Notes under the pieces: generated by a model
What the model saw: the letters and a program-made list of their open reading frames with translations, nothing else
Database searches by the model: none
Told to the model about the DNA's origin: nothing
Assembly (NCBI GenBank): GCA_032209605.1
Contig: JASFXZ010000013.1
Location: 10,313,901 to 10,377,900, forward strand
Reading direction: 5' to 3'
From: Mactromeris polynyma
Taxonomy: Eukaryota; Mollusca; Bivalvia; Venerida; Mactridae
Length of the DNA: 64,000 nucleotides
Position numbers and translations under genes: made by a program
Part shown: one piece after another, positions 12,758-25,474 of the stretch
How the letters are laid out: every line of letters begins with the position of its first letter
Numbering within the stretch: the first letter of the stretch is position 1

Positions 12758-14587
12758 GTAATTATTTAAAATTGTATGAAAGCATTTCCGAAGTTTACCT
12801 GTTGTAATGACATGGGTTGAGCCGAATTTAGAGTTCATTGAGTCATGGAAAACAATTTAAAACACTTCATACCAGGACGGAAGTATTTGAAACATCTCAG
12901 ACACGTTTAATAGTGAAAACTGCTCCATGAATTCTAATAACGGGTCCTACGCTGCAGGACTTACTGACTGTATGTGTGTCTGTTTGAATACCGTATCTGC
13001 CCGATGTTAGATTCTATTAAAATGGATTGACTGTTTAAACACAACCTTACCCCACCTCCTGGTAGTATTACATTACACGGCCTTTGCAGAGAGACACTAT
13101 CGATTTTTTGCGAAGCGCAGTATAAACACAAATATATAAATAAACCTATGATACCCTTTTCGCTGTTATCTCTGTTTACATTAAAGTGGCTATTAAGTTG
13201 CAATTACTAAAGGGAGTATGTATTAAAGTTTGTATAAGGCTGAATAAGAAAAAGCGGTTTGGGTAAAGAAACATGAGTCAGTAAGTCAAACATATTTATA
13301 TTCATCAACATATTATTTGGTTTAATTAGTGACTTGAGGGTACAAGTTTATATATACTTACATTTCATCGGCTAAAATGTACATATGTTGAACAATAATC
13401 AGTTGTAGTACCAACTTTTGCTCATAAGAATCGATTTGTAAAGCGTGATGGCGAATGTGGCCCTATCCCGCTCACATGACCTAAATGTTATCAATAAAAA
13501 CATTCTGACAAATTTTTAGGATGATTCGAACCAAACTGTGACCCATACACTATTCACATGATTTGCTATTGTTTGACCTGGTGACCTAGTTTTTGACTCC
13601 AAATGACGAAGATTCTGAATATGATGATTGAGTGTTATATCTGATATATACAGTGTTAAAAGGAATTTTCTATGTCTTGATCGGTTGACATAACTTTCGA
13701 CTTCACGTTACACAGTTTTAACCAAGACTTACATTTACAACCGGAAAAGACTTTTGGCCCAAAATCGATATTTCCATTATAGATAACTCCTTTATACCGA
13801 GCAAGAATAAAGTCTCGATATTGAGTTTTACATCTTGCTCAAGACCTTTCGATGGAAGAATTTGATCCAGCGCACTGTGAGAATCGATGATTTTCGAATG
13901 CACATTCAATAAACAACTTGAATTTAAGTTTAAAATATACAGTAAATAAAGTCAATCAATACTGTTTTTGTAAAATGGATTTTTTCCCACCTTAGAGTTT
14001 GGCTAGAGCACCTGACTGTCATATTTTGTCTTAATTGCTATGACAACAAACTGATTGGTGGTATTTGATATTTGAAGGGTTTATTGACTGTTTTTTCACA
14101 GACCTATATTATGACCCCTGTTGTATTTGACCATGGACAAGTGTCTTTCAGGGGGTTCTAATTCAACCAAGCAATTGGTATAAATGATCAATTTATTCTG
14201 CCCTTTTGATATTTGAATGAATTCAATGTTATTAATGTAATGTAGTCAGATATTTACATTCAGATTTAATAGTGTTATTCATTGTGTGATCGTACACATC
14301 AATACAGTGCAAAACAAAATATAGATCCAACTGTCCCTGTTTGTAAAAAAATGTAAAGAATCTTGTCTAGTTCTCAAAATCCCCTTACTCCGGTAACCCG
14401 TTTAAACCGGACATTTTTTTCGGTCCCGAGCTCGTCGAGTTTAAAGGGGTTTCGATGTAATTTGAAAATGCAAGGTATTCTTAAATTGATAATTTTCGTT
14501 GCATAAAATTAACACATTAACACTTATGTGTTGACCAAAGAACATGTTTATCTGTGTTTTGATACTATTATTTGTTCTTCATTCCAG

Positions 14588-14655
14588 GGATTTGACTTCA
14601 TCAGTGAACGAACTTATTACCACATAACATGCAATTAATATGAGGGGAAATTAAC
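14588..14655 (+). other. 5' leader of TRIM copy B after predicted acceptor
   Basis: A strong polypyrimidine-AG acceptor (ttgttcttcattccag) is followed by a 68-base leader up to the ATG. It is conserved in A (4861-4928) and C (24498-24565). The context aaattaacATGG has a G at +4. Confidence 0.5.
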
Positions 14656-16434
14656 ATGGCTGAAGGTGGTAAACAGCAGATGTCGTTCAAGGACTCATTC
14701 AGTAAAGCTTCTGGCGATGCTGATGAATCATTCTGTGATCCTTGCAAAAGTGAGGGCAAATGGATAGCTGTGGAAGGTTATTGCCAAATATGCGATGAAT
14801 ACTTGTGTGAAATTTGCCTTGGGGTGCATAGAAAACAAAGAATCACAAAAGCCCATACGATCTTGGACAAGGAAAAGATGCCTATGGGACAAGGATCCGT
14901 AAGCAAACAAGATCTCTGCATAGACGTGTGCAAGACACATCATCCCGAAATAGTTCGATTTTATTGCACAGCTCATGATGAAACTGGTTGTGGAGACTGT
15001 ATGACGCTAAAACATACATCTTGCAAGAAAAATAGGGTGCAGGATATTTCTTTTGGGTTCAAGAAAACCAAAGAATTCAAAGATATAGACCAGACACTCC
15101 AACAGCTGCATCAGGAATTAGAGGAAATGGAAGATACACTGGACAACAATTTGAAGAACCTAGATACAACATACAACAACATACTACGTAAGATTACGTC
15201 CGTTCGCAAACAGATAAACGAGTACCTAGATCAGATACAGAAGAAAATAACAGATGAAGCAGCTGAAATAAAGAAAGTAGATGAAACAGAACTGAAAATT
15301 TTACATGTAGAAAATCAAGAAATGAAAACTGAAATTGAAGTCATGCTTCGAACAATACATGATTCGAATGTTAATGTGAATTCACTCTTTGTAATCACTA
15401 AACAAGTCAAACAGAGACTGATTACAATGGAAAAGGAGATCAACATTATTAAGCAATCGCGACAACAAGAGTATGAGTTTCATATTTCAAATGAAATAGA
15501 AAAGATAATTTCAGCCAAAACACCACTTGGAAAATTGTCAAGAAAATCTTCAAAGAAAATGAGAACAATGACAGAGAAACATGATCAAACGACACGAAGA
15601 ACACCTACCATAGATACTACACCAACATATAACAGCAGCATTCATGTGAAGGGTGCGACAGACAAGAAGACCTGTTTTATCACAGACTGTACACTTCTCA
15701 GTTCAGACAGATTGTTGGTCATTGATAGAGGCAATATCAATATTAAGTTAATAGACATAAGAAACAATAAAGTCATATCATGTTACAGAACATCAACATC
15801 ACCAAGCAAAGTAACTGCAATTGGTGCAAACACGATTGCTGTTACTGTACCTAGTGCGTTGAAAATACAACTACTTGATGTTACAACAACATTTACCTTA
15901 CAACGTGAGATAAAAGTCAACCAAGATTGCTTTGGTATTGCATACAAAGATGGCAAATTTGCAGTCAGCTACGTAAAACCAGGTAGAATAGAAATCGTAG
16001 ATATCCAAGGTAAGATGCTACATACAATACAACCAGAACAAGACAAGGCATGCATACTACAGAACCCTTTCTTTATAACATTTGGACAAGACAATGATAC
16101 CGTAATTGTATCAGACACCGGTACCAACAAAGTTAGCGTTGTTACATTTACAGGACAAATTCTGCGTACATACACACATGATACATTGAAAAGTCCACGA
16201 GGTATAGTGATTGCAGCAGACGGTGTTCTGTTTGTATGTAGCTCGGGGAGTGGATTTATACATGTGATATCACCAGACTTCAAGACAAGTAAAGTCATCA
16301 TCAATGATACCAATGTGGGGAGTCCTTATGGCATAGCATACTGTGACATCAACCATAGACTGTATATCAGTAATGATGATTTAAGTGAAGGAGATTATAA
16401 CAACTATATACAAGTGTATGATTTAAATGTTTAA
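14656..16434 (+). CDS. TRIM-like protein copy B (B-box, B-box, coiled coil, NHL-like propeller)
   Basis: This intronless gene encodes 592 residues with the same layout as the copy at 4929: two zinc-binding B-boxes (27-67 and 88-123, all ligands kept), a coiled coil at about 138-280, a linker rich in T, R and K, and a C-terminal propeller from about 330. Over residues 1-296 it differs from copy A at only a handful of sites (C4G, L/Q in the first helix, E/V, A/V). Beyond that, differences number in the tens. It is intact and is the best candidate for a functional member alongside copy A. Ligand and partners are unknown. The NHL-type propeller usually binds protein or RNA, which is family knowledge. 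Confidence 0.9.
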   Translation: MAEGGKQQMSFKDSFSKASGDADESFCDPCKSEGKWIAVEGYCQICDEYLCEICLGVHRKQRITKAHTILDKEKMPMGQGSVSKQDLCIDVCKTHHPEIVRFYCTAHDETGCGDCMTLKHTSCKKNRVQDISFGFKKTKEFKDIDQTLQQLHQELEEMEDTLDNNLKNLDTTYNNILRKITSVRKQINEYLDQIQKKITDEAAEIKKVDETELKILHVENQEMKTEIEVMLRTIHDSNVNVNSLFVITKQVKQRLITMEKEINIIKQSRQQEYEFHISNEIEKIISAKTPLGKLSRKSSKKMRTMTEKHDQTTRRTPTIDTTPTYNSSIHVKGATDKKTCFITDCTLLSSDRLLVIDRGNINIKLIDIRNNKVISCYRTSTSPSKVTAIGANTIAVTVPSALKIQLLDVTTTFTLQREIKVNQDCFGIAYKDGKFAVSYVKPGRIEIVDIQGKMLHTIQPEQDKACILQNPFFITFGQDNDTVIVSDTGTNKVSVVTFTGQILRTYTHDTLKSPRGIVIAADGVLFVCSSGSGFIHVISPDFKTSKVIINDTNVGSPYGIAYCDINHRLYISNDDLSEGDYNNYIQVYDLNV

Positions 16435-17559
16435 ACAATGAGATCCAATATCTAAAAAAAAGTTTAATCAGTAATTATATCAAACAAATATTAGGATAAT
16501 ACCATGTGAGGACTCTGATTGTAAATTTCATATTAAACGATGTAACTTACAATGTTGTTAGTGTTAACTGAGTGTGGTATATGATTACATCATGCATCAT
16601 GGGACTGTAGTACACGTATGTCTGCGTAATGAGCTTTTCAGAAGAATGCACATATTTTGTTTGTAAAGGCTATATAGATCCATCCACCATTTCAAGCATT
16701 ATAGATATGAAACCAATTGTAATGTCAAACAATGATTATACCTCCTCCAAATATTGGTGAATTTTAACCGAAATCGAACTTGACTTGTATTTATTATCAT
16801 ATGCGTATGCTTCTATGCATTAAATCCACCATTCTTTTTAAGAGAAATCAACTTTTTAAGTCGTAAATGGGCTATAGTTCTCTTAAATTAGAGTGTCATA
16901 CGCTGATGGTTATCTGGGATTTGTTTGGGGAGGCATTGTCTTATGAATGTGGTGTTCCCCATTACAACTTTATTATTCTTATGTAAGAAGCTGATGTTAG
17001 AAAGCTGTGTTAAAGTTATTATAATTTATATTTTTTCTAGATAATTATTTGAATAGACTTGTGGTTTTAAGTTTGTTTTTCTACATTATTCAAACGGAAC
17101 AGAAAAGAAACTATTGATCCTGTTTCTTTATGATTAAACTGTGGACATTCCCGCGCTGATCGGCGAGCTGATTCGTCGTTTAATATGTAGCCTCTCCTGC
17201 CTAGTAACGGCAGATTATTTTGCAGTTTGAAAAATACGTTTTTGGTATTATTTAATTTCAGTTAGTGACAATTTATCAAATGTACGTGTTATAATATACT
17301 TTTCATAATGATTATTGTATTTATGCAACCATTACAAAGTCACAGTCACGATCAGACAAAGGCAATAGTTATAACAAGTGAATGAAGTATTGCCAAGTCT
17401 GTAAATAAGGCATTGTAAAGAGCAGATACATCGTCCGCCGAATGATGGAGATCCTAAACAGTTTTACTTATCAATAACAGTATAATTATAACTAGTGCAG
17501 GCGCAATCGTTGATCCAAAGAGGCACATATAATTCTTTTTTCCATTAAATAATGAGTAG

Positions 17560-17910
17560 TTACTCCACCATGTCTTGATGTGATTATAATTTCTACCCAG
17601 TTATTCAAAAATCTACTTAATCATGGCAGAGTTACTGAGCCAACACGACCTTCTAAGTGCATATCCAAGATCGCATAAAAATCAATATCTAAGTAGGACA
17701 TGGAACGATATCTTTGAACTATGGACCTATGACATGTCACCACTTAGCGTGGAGCTAAGGACCTGGGTCTTGCGCGGGGCACGTAGTCGTATGACTTTAA
17801 GTAAATTCTGGCTGTTAAAAAAGGTAAACTTTGCTAATCCAAGGGACAAAACCCTTACACGGAGTATACGAGTCCTAAAATTCGAGTTATTCCGCATAAT
17901 TTAACGTTTT
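17560..17910. repeat. Degenerate bivalve repeats, unit B tail
   Basis: This is the same repeat class as 7780-8900, with atggcagagttactgagcca, gacatgtcaccacttagcgt and gagctaaggacctgggtctt. The 93-codon frame at 17623-17904 lies wholly within it. The matching sequence in unit A (near 7856) is not open, so I do not call it a gene. Confidence 0.55.
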
Positions 17911-20104
17911 GACAAACGTATACTTATTATCGCATATAATGTAGGCCAATTTCCCAACTTGATGATACATTGTAGTTTGGTGTGGTGTGTTCGTGTGTAT
18001 TTTTGCCGTTTTGTACTGATTTTAACTTCCAGACTTATGCAACATAAGGACGTGAGTTCGAACCCAACGGGTTTTGATTAAGTGCTTGTAAAAATTATTT
18101 CAGTAACGTTCATGCATTTACAAATGTTGAGAATATAACTTTTCATTTCGTGTATTTCATGCTAACTATTTGTGGCTAATCAAACGTATATATATGCAGC
18201 ACAATACGTGTCATGAAACGTGGACTTGGTCTTAAAACTGCATAAAACTTTTTATGTTTTACATATATGGTAATGACATTCTTTTCGAAGAAAATAATTT
18301 CATTTCGCAGAATTTGACACAATTTGCAACAAATAAGACAATTCAGTCGATAGCCTTGCCTTGTGTTTTGACAAGTTTATCAATATACACATTTATGGAT
18401 TAACTCTATACACTGTATAGTAAATTTGTACATATAGAATGACTTTTGATAGTGTTCTACATTCCGCTAAATGCACACGGAATTATGTTAAGTATTATTT
18501 TATTATCAAAAAGTATTTTTGGAATGGAGGGAAAGTATACTATTTTATGATATCGAGTTGTTTTTTTCGAAATTATATGAATAAAAAAACTAGATTTTCC
18601 AAACTCACCCTTTTTCTGTTGTTGTTATTTTGAAATAAAAACATAATTTGATGGTGTTTTTTTAAAAATCCCGATAGCATGAGGTATTATTATATATTTG
18701 TTAACTTGCTTTTTGCTAAATTAACGCTTGTGTAATTAGCCTGATTTACCGGACAACATGTACAATTTGATAGTACCTGAAGTTCAAATAACTTCATTAT
18801 TTTCAATATTTTTACAGAAAAATAACATTATTAGTTGAAGGACTATTTACGATAAAACAGTGTACATTTCACATTGCTATAATATGTAGTTGCAAACTAT
18901 TGCTTTAAAGCAAATATTGCTAGTTTCTAGGGCATATATCGCCTGAACTCGTTTCTTCTTAGAAGAAACTTCGCTGTCACTGAATAACTGTATAGACACC
19001 AACTGTTGAATAGGAAACTATCTGATAAGAAAACATGTACGACAAACGTGTTTGATATAATGTAACCTATTGTCATTCTATGTTCGTTATCGAAAAGATA
19101 ATGTTGATAATCCTCTGCGCTCTGTCATAAAGTTCTACTTTCGCGTTGATGTACATGTATAATATCGACTACTTTCGGTTTGGAAACATTTCATTATCAA
19201 CCTAACAGAATGTATTTTTGTAAAATAAAATGCAATTTGAATGGTTTGAAACTACTCTATAGCCCTCTAAGAAGAGGGAAAGAAAATATGATAAAGAAAC
19301 ATTGAATATGAAGTGTAAACTATTGTAATTTTTCAACATATACTGTCTGTTTAAATTGTTAAAATATGTGGGATATTAAATAAACTACGTTGTACGAACA
19401 TTTGTTTGATATATATTTTTGTTTCCTAAAAATAATTCACAAAGCATCTGAGCATATATGTATATATTGCAAAATGTACTATACACTATAGAAGGCATAT
19501 AGCAGGGGGGGGGAGAACTCGCTACAATCTCCTGTGATCAGACCTCGTTAAATAACATAGTGATTGGAACATGCAGGGCAAGTGTAAGTAACATCATGCA
19601 CAAACGGTTAATTGCAGCGGTAATTACAGAAATCGACTTATACGAATTATAACACTAAATATTGAATACCAACACAGTTCATAGAATGAACACATTTTGC
19701 ACAAGAACACTGAACCGATTTTGATAGTTTGCACCACATATAGTTACATGCATGGTCTTTATTTCCCGGATGACACAGCACCTCAACACTCTGCACATGC
19801 AAAGTTTTCCGACCAAAGGCGTGTCTGCCAGTGCAGGGACTGGTTTCTATATACAAAGTATAAAACAGCATTAAGTCACTAAGGATTAAGTTAGCAGTAT
19901 ATGACCATTCGTTTCTTCAAAAGTAGGGAATGTTTTCTATCTGCACATGCACCTAGAATTCCGTTTTATATGATCCAAACGATCTTACCTGAACTGTGTC
20001 AAAGTCAAACTTCACAGTGTAGAATATGATTGTCTCGCATAGGAAGTTAACAAATAATGCTTACTGTAAATAAACAAACAACCAAAGCTACGCCATTTAG
20101 GGAT

Positions 20105-20710
20105 GACACGACCAATCACATCGTACCGTCACGGATCACATCGAACCTTCACGCATCACATTGTACGATCACATATGATATCGTATGGTCACGCATCACA
20201 TCGTACCGACACGCATCACATCGTACGGCCACATATGATATCGTATGGTCAAGCATCACATCGAACCGTCACGCATCTCATTGTGATGTCATGCATCTCA
20301 TAGTGCAGTCACGCATCTCACGTACCTTAACGCATCTCACGTACCTTAAGCATCACACGTACCTTCCCGCATCAGACGTACATGAACACGTCACACGTTT
20401 CTTCCCGCATCACACGTACCTACCCGCACAACACGAACCTTCACGTATCACACGTTCCTTTAACGCATCACACGTACCTCCACGCATCACACGTACCTTC
20501 ACGCATCACACGTACCTTCACGCATCACATGTTCCTTCACGCACTACACGTACATTCACGCATCACACGGACCTTCGCGCATCACACGTACCTTCGCGCA
20601 TGTCACGTTCTTTCACGCATCACACGTACCTTCGCGCATCACACGTACCTTCACGCATCTCACGTACCTTCACGCATCACACGTACCTTCACGCATCACA
20701 CGTAAACGTA
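20105..20710 (+). repeat. 19-20 bp minisatellite, unit C
   Basis: The two-flavour array matches that of unit A almost unit for unit, including the interrupting variants catcagacgtacatgaacacg and cacgttcctt. This supports a recent shared origin of, or exchange between, the 5' ends of A and C. The reading frames across it (for example 20057-20728) are repeat artefacts. Confidence 0.92.
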
Positions 20711-22312
20711 CTTTCACACATCATATAGTAATGTCACGCTATATGTCGTAACGTAATGTACTGTTGAACGTCGCGTCATGACGACGGGTGGCACTATCGC
20801 TCACCAAATCGCTCTCCACGGGTGATAACTCAATGTTACAATGGTTATAAGAATATTCCGTTACATTAATAGTCAAGTGCACTACAGCTGTTATTTTATT
20901 TCATCACAAAGTCTAGAAACTGATATATCCAAGAAGATATTAGATTAATTTCTGATGTATCATATCATCGATGACATACAAATGTACGAGGGGTGTTCCA
21001 TAATAAGGTTGAGTTCTACCATGACTTCTAAAACAGAAGCAATAAAGATAAATACATTGTCTGTAAACAGAAGAATTGTACATGAAAAATTGATCAAGTT
21101 TCAGTAGAGACTTTACATCTGAAGAACATGTCCAGTATGATAGGCGTAGAGACATATTGATAGGTCATTATGACGTTACGACGTCAGTCACAAAAATTGA
21201 CTTACAGTCGGACATTGTTATGTAAATCTTAACATTGTAATAGTTATAATCAGTATTCCATATCATAACTTTCACTGTATATAGTTCCCACACAGCGCTT
21301 TGATTCCACTACCGTTACGTGATTATGAAGGTATCTGAATAAGCGCCCGATGCTAAAGGAGAGTAATATACCATTTACATGTGATGACATTTTCGATTTC
21401 CATTTTTTTTCCAATTTATGTCACAATGAATACGTATGTATTTAATCATTACCAGCAATGCCATAAACAACCCTCGTGTTGATATGTAGAAAGAATTCAG
21501 GAAATATTTGACGCATTTCCAGTGTTTCTACATTTTGGAATGAACAAAACATTTTCAAAAGTGTTGACTATATTGCATAACCAGGGAGCATTTTCCTGGT
21601 GTATTTAATTCTTCCTTCATCACGAATGAATGTACTATACTTATCATGTATTTGCTAAATAATTACATAACAGCAATCAGGTTATATTGTCTATTGAAAC
21701 AATCAGCATCGCTTGCTTGAAAAGATTGAAATTATTTAGTAAAGTATAAATGCTAAATTGATTGTGAAAACGTTATGCCAGATTCCTCGGTATTTACCCA
21801 GCACCCGAGCTACAATTTATAGCAATAATAACATTTAGGACTGGTGTTACACTAGTTCCTCTGAATATGGTAGGACACAAGATTAACAACTGAAAATCAG
21901 ATTTAATAGCAAATTACGCTCTTCAATATTAAGGCACAGTGCACGACAGATAATAAAATATAACCGGAAACACGTTAAATACAATAAAAAGTTAATTTTG
22001 GCTGAAGAGATTATGACGTTGTCGCTTGTGAGTATTGGACAAACATTCTGCTTACATATTACGTGATGTCTATAAAAAGTATTTTCCGGTCAATTGAAAA
22101 CTTAACACATAAGCTGACTTGTAAGGTTTCTTGTTATTGATATCTCGACACGTCTGATCCATTTCATTCGCCGTCAATGGAAATCATTGCCCACTTGCAA
22201 TGACTGAACTGGACAACGTTTGAAATAATCGGATTGTGTTGTCCAGATACGTGGTTGCTTTACCAGATTGCCGGAATAGTCATGGCTTCCGTGAAATTTC
22301 TTATGTTTTCAG

Positions 22313-22519
22313 AATGCAATGCATTGATAGGAATTCTCATGTGAGAAATCTACAAAAACATAACCAAGAGAAGATAACCCCGTGTTTTATTACACTACTT
22401 ACGGATCAAGACTGGTTTATACCCAAACCGAAACAAGGAAGTTTAGAAGATAACGCAGAGGTGACATTTCAGAACAAAACTAATTGTACACGAATAAAAC
22501 ATGGATATTTTGGAATAAG
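22313..22519 (+). other. Candidate 5' UTR exon of TRIM copy C
   Basis: The acceptor ttatgttttcag ends at 22312. The donor aag|gtgagc is at 22520 and is close to the metazoan consensus. The paired downstream acceptor is ttcttcattccag, ending at 24497, which gives an intron of about 1980 bases. The block is conserved in units A and B. It is inferred to be an untranslated exon. Confidence 0.45.
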
Positions 22520-24565
22520 GTGAGCACATAATTATTTAAAACTATATGAAAGCATTTCAAAAGTTTACCTGTTGTAATGACATGGGTTGAGCCGAATTTA
22601 GAGTTCATTGAGTCATGGAAAATAATTTAAAACACTTCATACCAGGACGGAAGTATTCGAAACATCTCAGACACGTTTGATAGTGTAAACGGCTGCAGAA
22701 ATTCTAATAACGGGTCCGTATCTGTCCGTTGTTGCGTAAACATTTAGATTCTTTTAAAATGGACCCAAAGTACGATGTGTGCTGCCATTGCAATGAAATG
22801 AGTGTTTAAACACAACCTTACCCCATCTCCTGGTAGTATTAAATTACACGGGCTTTACATATTATTTAAACCCAATATTTGATCGTCTTAACCAGAGAGA
22901 CACTATCGATGTTTTTGCGAAGCGCAGTATAAACTGGAGTTTATATTTCAACTTCAAACAAGCGATTGACCCAAATAAATAAATAAACATATGCTACCCT
23001 TTTCACTGTTATCTCTTTATACATTAAAGTTGCAATTACTAAAGGGTGTACTTATTAAATTTTGTGTAAGGATGAATAAGAAAAAGCGGCTTGGGTAAAG
23101 AAACATGAGTCAGTAAGTCAAACATATTTATATTCATCAACATATGATTTGGTTTAGTTAGTGGCTTGAGGGTACAAATGTATCATCAGATTTATTTTGA
23201 AATTTATACTTACATTGCATGGGCTAAAATGTACATTAAACATCTAAACTTTCAACTGAGTTGAACAATAATCAGTTGCAGTACCAACTTTTGCTCATCG
23301 GAATCGATTTGTAAATCATGAAGGCCAATGTGGCCATATCCCGCTCACATGACCTAAATGTTATCAAGAAAAACATTCTGACCAATTTTTAGGATGATTC
23401 AAACCAAATGTGACCCAGACATTATTCACATATTTTTCTATTGTTTGACCTGGTGACATAGTTTTTGACTCTAAATGACCCAGTTGTCAACCTGACCTAG
23501 AGCTCCTCATGACAAACATTCTGAATATGATGATTGAGTGTTATATCTGATATATACAGTGTTAAAAGGGGTTTTCTATGTCTTGATCGGTTGACATAAC
23601 TTTCGACTTCACGTTACACAGTTTTAACCAAGACTTACATTTACAACCGGACAAGACTTTTGGCCCAAAATGGATATTTCCATCATAGATAACTCCTTTA
23701 TACCGAGCAAGAATAAAGTCTCGATATTGAGTTTTACATCTTGCTCAAGACCTTTCGATGGAAGAATTTGATCCAGCGCACTGTGAGAATCAATGATTTT
23801 CGAATGCACATTCAATAAACAACTTGAATTTAAGTTTAAAATATACAGTAAATAAAGTCAATCAATACTGTTTTTGTAAAATGCATCCTTTCACACCTAA
23901 ATAGTGTTTGGCTAGAGCACCTGACTGTCATATTTTGTCTTAATTGCTATGACAACAAACTGATAGGTGGTATTTGATATTTGTAGGGTTTATTGACTGT
24001 TTTTTTCACAGACCTATATTATGACCCCTGTTGTATTTGACCATGGACAAGTGTCTTTCAGGGGGTTCTAATTCAACCAAGCAATTGGTATAAATGATCA
24101 ATTTATTCTGCACTTTTGATATTTGAATGAATTCAATTTTATTAATGTAATGTAGTCCGATTTTTACATTCAGATTTAATAGTGTTATTCATTGTGTGAT
24201 CGTACACATCAATACAGTGCAAAACAAAATATAGACCCAACTGTCCCTGTTTGTAAAAAAATGTAAAGAATCTTGTCTAGTTCTCAAAATCCCTTTACTC
24301 CGGTAACCCGTTTAAACCGGACATTTTTTTCGGTCCCGAGCTCGTCGAGTTTAAAGGGGTTTCGATGTAATTTGAAAATGCAAGGTATTCTTAAATTGAT
24401 AATTTTCGTTGCATAAAATTAACACATTAACACTTATGTGTTGACCAAAGAACATGTTTATCTGTGTTTTGATACTATTATTTGTTCTTCATTCCAGGGA
24501 TTTGACTTCATCAGTGAACGAACTTATTACCACATAACATGCAATTAATATGAGGGGAAATTAAC

Positions 24566-25474
24566 ATGGCTGAAGGTGGTAAACAGCAGATGTCGTTCAA
24601 GGACTCATTCAGTAAAGCTTCTGGCGATGCTGATGAATCATTCTGTGATCCTTGCAAAAGTGAGGGCAAATGGATAGCTGTGGAAGGTTATTGCCAAATA
24701 TGCGATGAATACTTGTGTGAAATTTGCCTTGGGGTGCATAGAAAACAAAGAATCACAAAAGCCCATACGATCTTAGACAAGGAAAAGATGCCTATGGGAC
24801 AAGGATCCGTAAGCAAACAAGATCTCTGCGTAGACGTGTGCAAGACACATCATCCCGAAATAGTTCGATTTTATTGCACAGCTCATGATGAAACTGGTTG
24901 TGGAGACTGTATGACGCTAAAACATACATCTTGCAAGAAAAATAGGGTGCAGGATATTTCTTTTGGGTTCAAGAAAACCAAAGAATTCAAAGATATAGAC
25001 CAGACACTCCAACAGCTGCATCAGGAATTAGAGGAAATGGAAGATACACTGGACAACAATTTGAAGAACTTAGATACAACATACAACAACATACTACGTA
25101 AGATTACGTCCGTTCGCAAACAGATAAACGAGTACCTAGATCAGATACAGAAGAAAATAACAGATGAAGCAGCTGAAATAAAGAAAGTAGATGAAACAGA
25201 ACTGAAAACTTTACATGTAGAAAATCAAGAAATGAAAACTGAAATTGAAGTCATGCTTCGAACAATACATGATTCGAATGTTAATGTGAATTCACTCTTT
25301 GTAATCACTAAACAAGCCAAACAGAGACTGATTACAATGGAAAAGGAGATCAACATTATTAAGCAATCGCGACAACAAGAGTATGAGTTTCATATTTCAA
25401 ATGAAATAGAAAAGATAATTTCAGCCAAAACACCACTTGGAAAATTGTCAAGAAAAAATCTTCAAAGAAAATGA
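24566..25474 (+). CDS. Copy C 5' half: B-boxes and coiled coil only (302 residues)
   Basis: It keeps all B-box ligands (27-67 and 88-123) and the coiled coil to about 290, with one further I/V change near residue 89, then ends in a short altered tail (KNLQRK). If translated it would be a propeller-less TRIM-like protein, which could in principle dimerise with the full-length paralogues through the coiled coil. That activity is speculation. Confidence 0.55.
   Translation: MAEGGKQQMSFKDSFSKASGDADESFCDPCKSEGKWIAVEGYCQICDEYLCEICLGVHRKQRITKAHTILDKEKMPMGQGSVSKQDLCVDVCKTHHPEIVRFYCTAHDETGCGDCMTLKHTSCKKNRVQDISFGFKKTKEFKDIDQTLQQLHQELEEMEDTLDNNLKNLDTTYNNILRKITSVRKQINEYLDQIQKKITDEAAEIKKVDETELKTLHVENQEMKTEIEVMLRTIHDSNVNVNSLFVITKQAKQRLITMEKEINIIKQSRQQEYEFHISNEIEKIISAKTPLGKLSRKNLQRK

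Larger units (their letters stand above)
9730..20030 (+). repeat. Tandem duplication unit B
   Basis: The second unit has the same order of parts: minisatellite (about 9785-10250), 5' flank, candidate 5' UTR exon (12538-12757), TRIM-like gene (14656-16434) and repeat tail (about 17560-17900). Its flank has more substitutions and small indels against A and C than those have against each other. A private stretch of roughly 680 bases (about 11850-12535) replaces the sequence just before the candidate 5' UTR exon. From about 13400 to 15545 it becomes nearly identical to the other two units. Edges were judged by eye. Confidence 0.85.

Noticed and set aside
17623..17904. 93-codon frame beginning MAELLSQHD
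   Set aside because: It lies in a degenerate dispersed repeat, and homologous sequence in unit A (near 7856) is not open.
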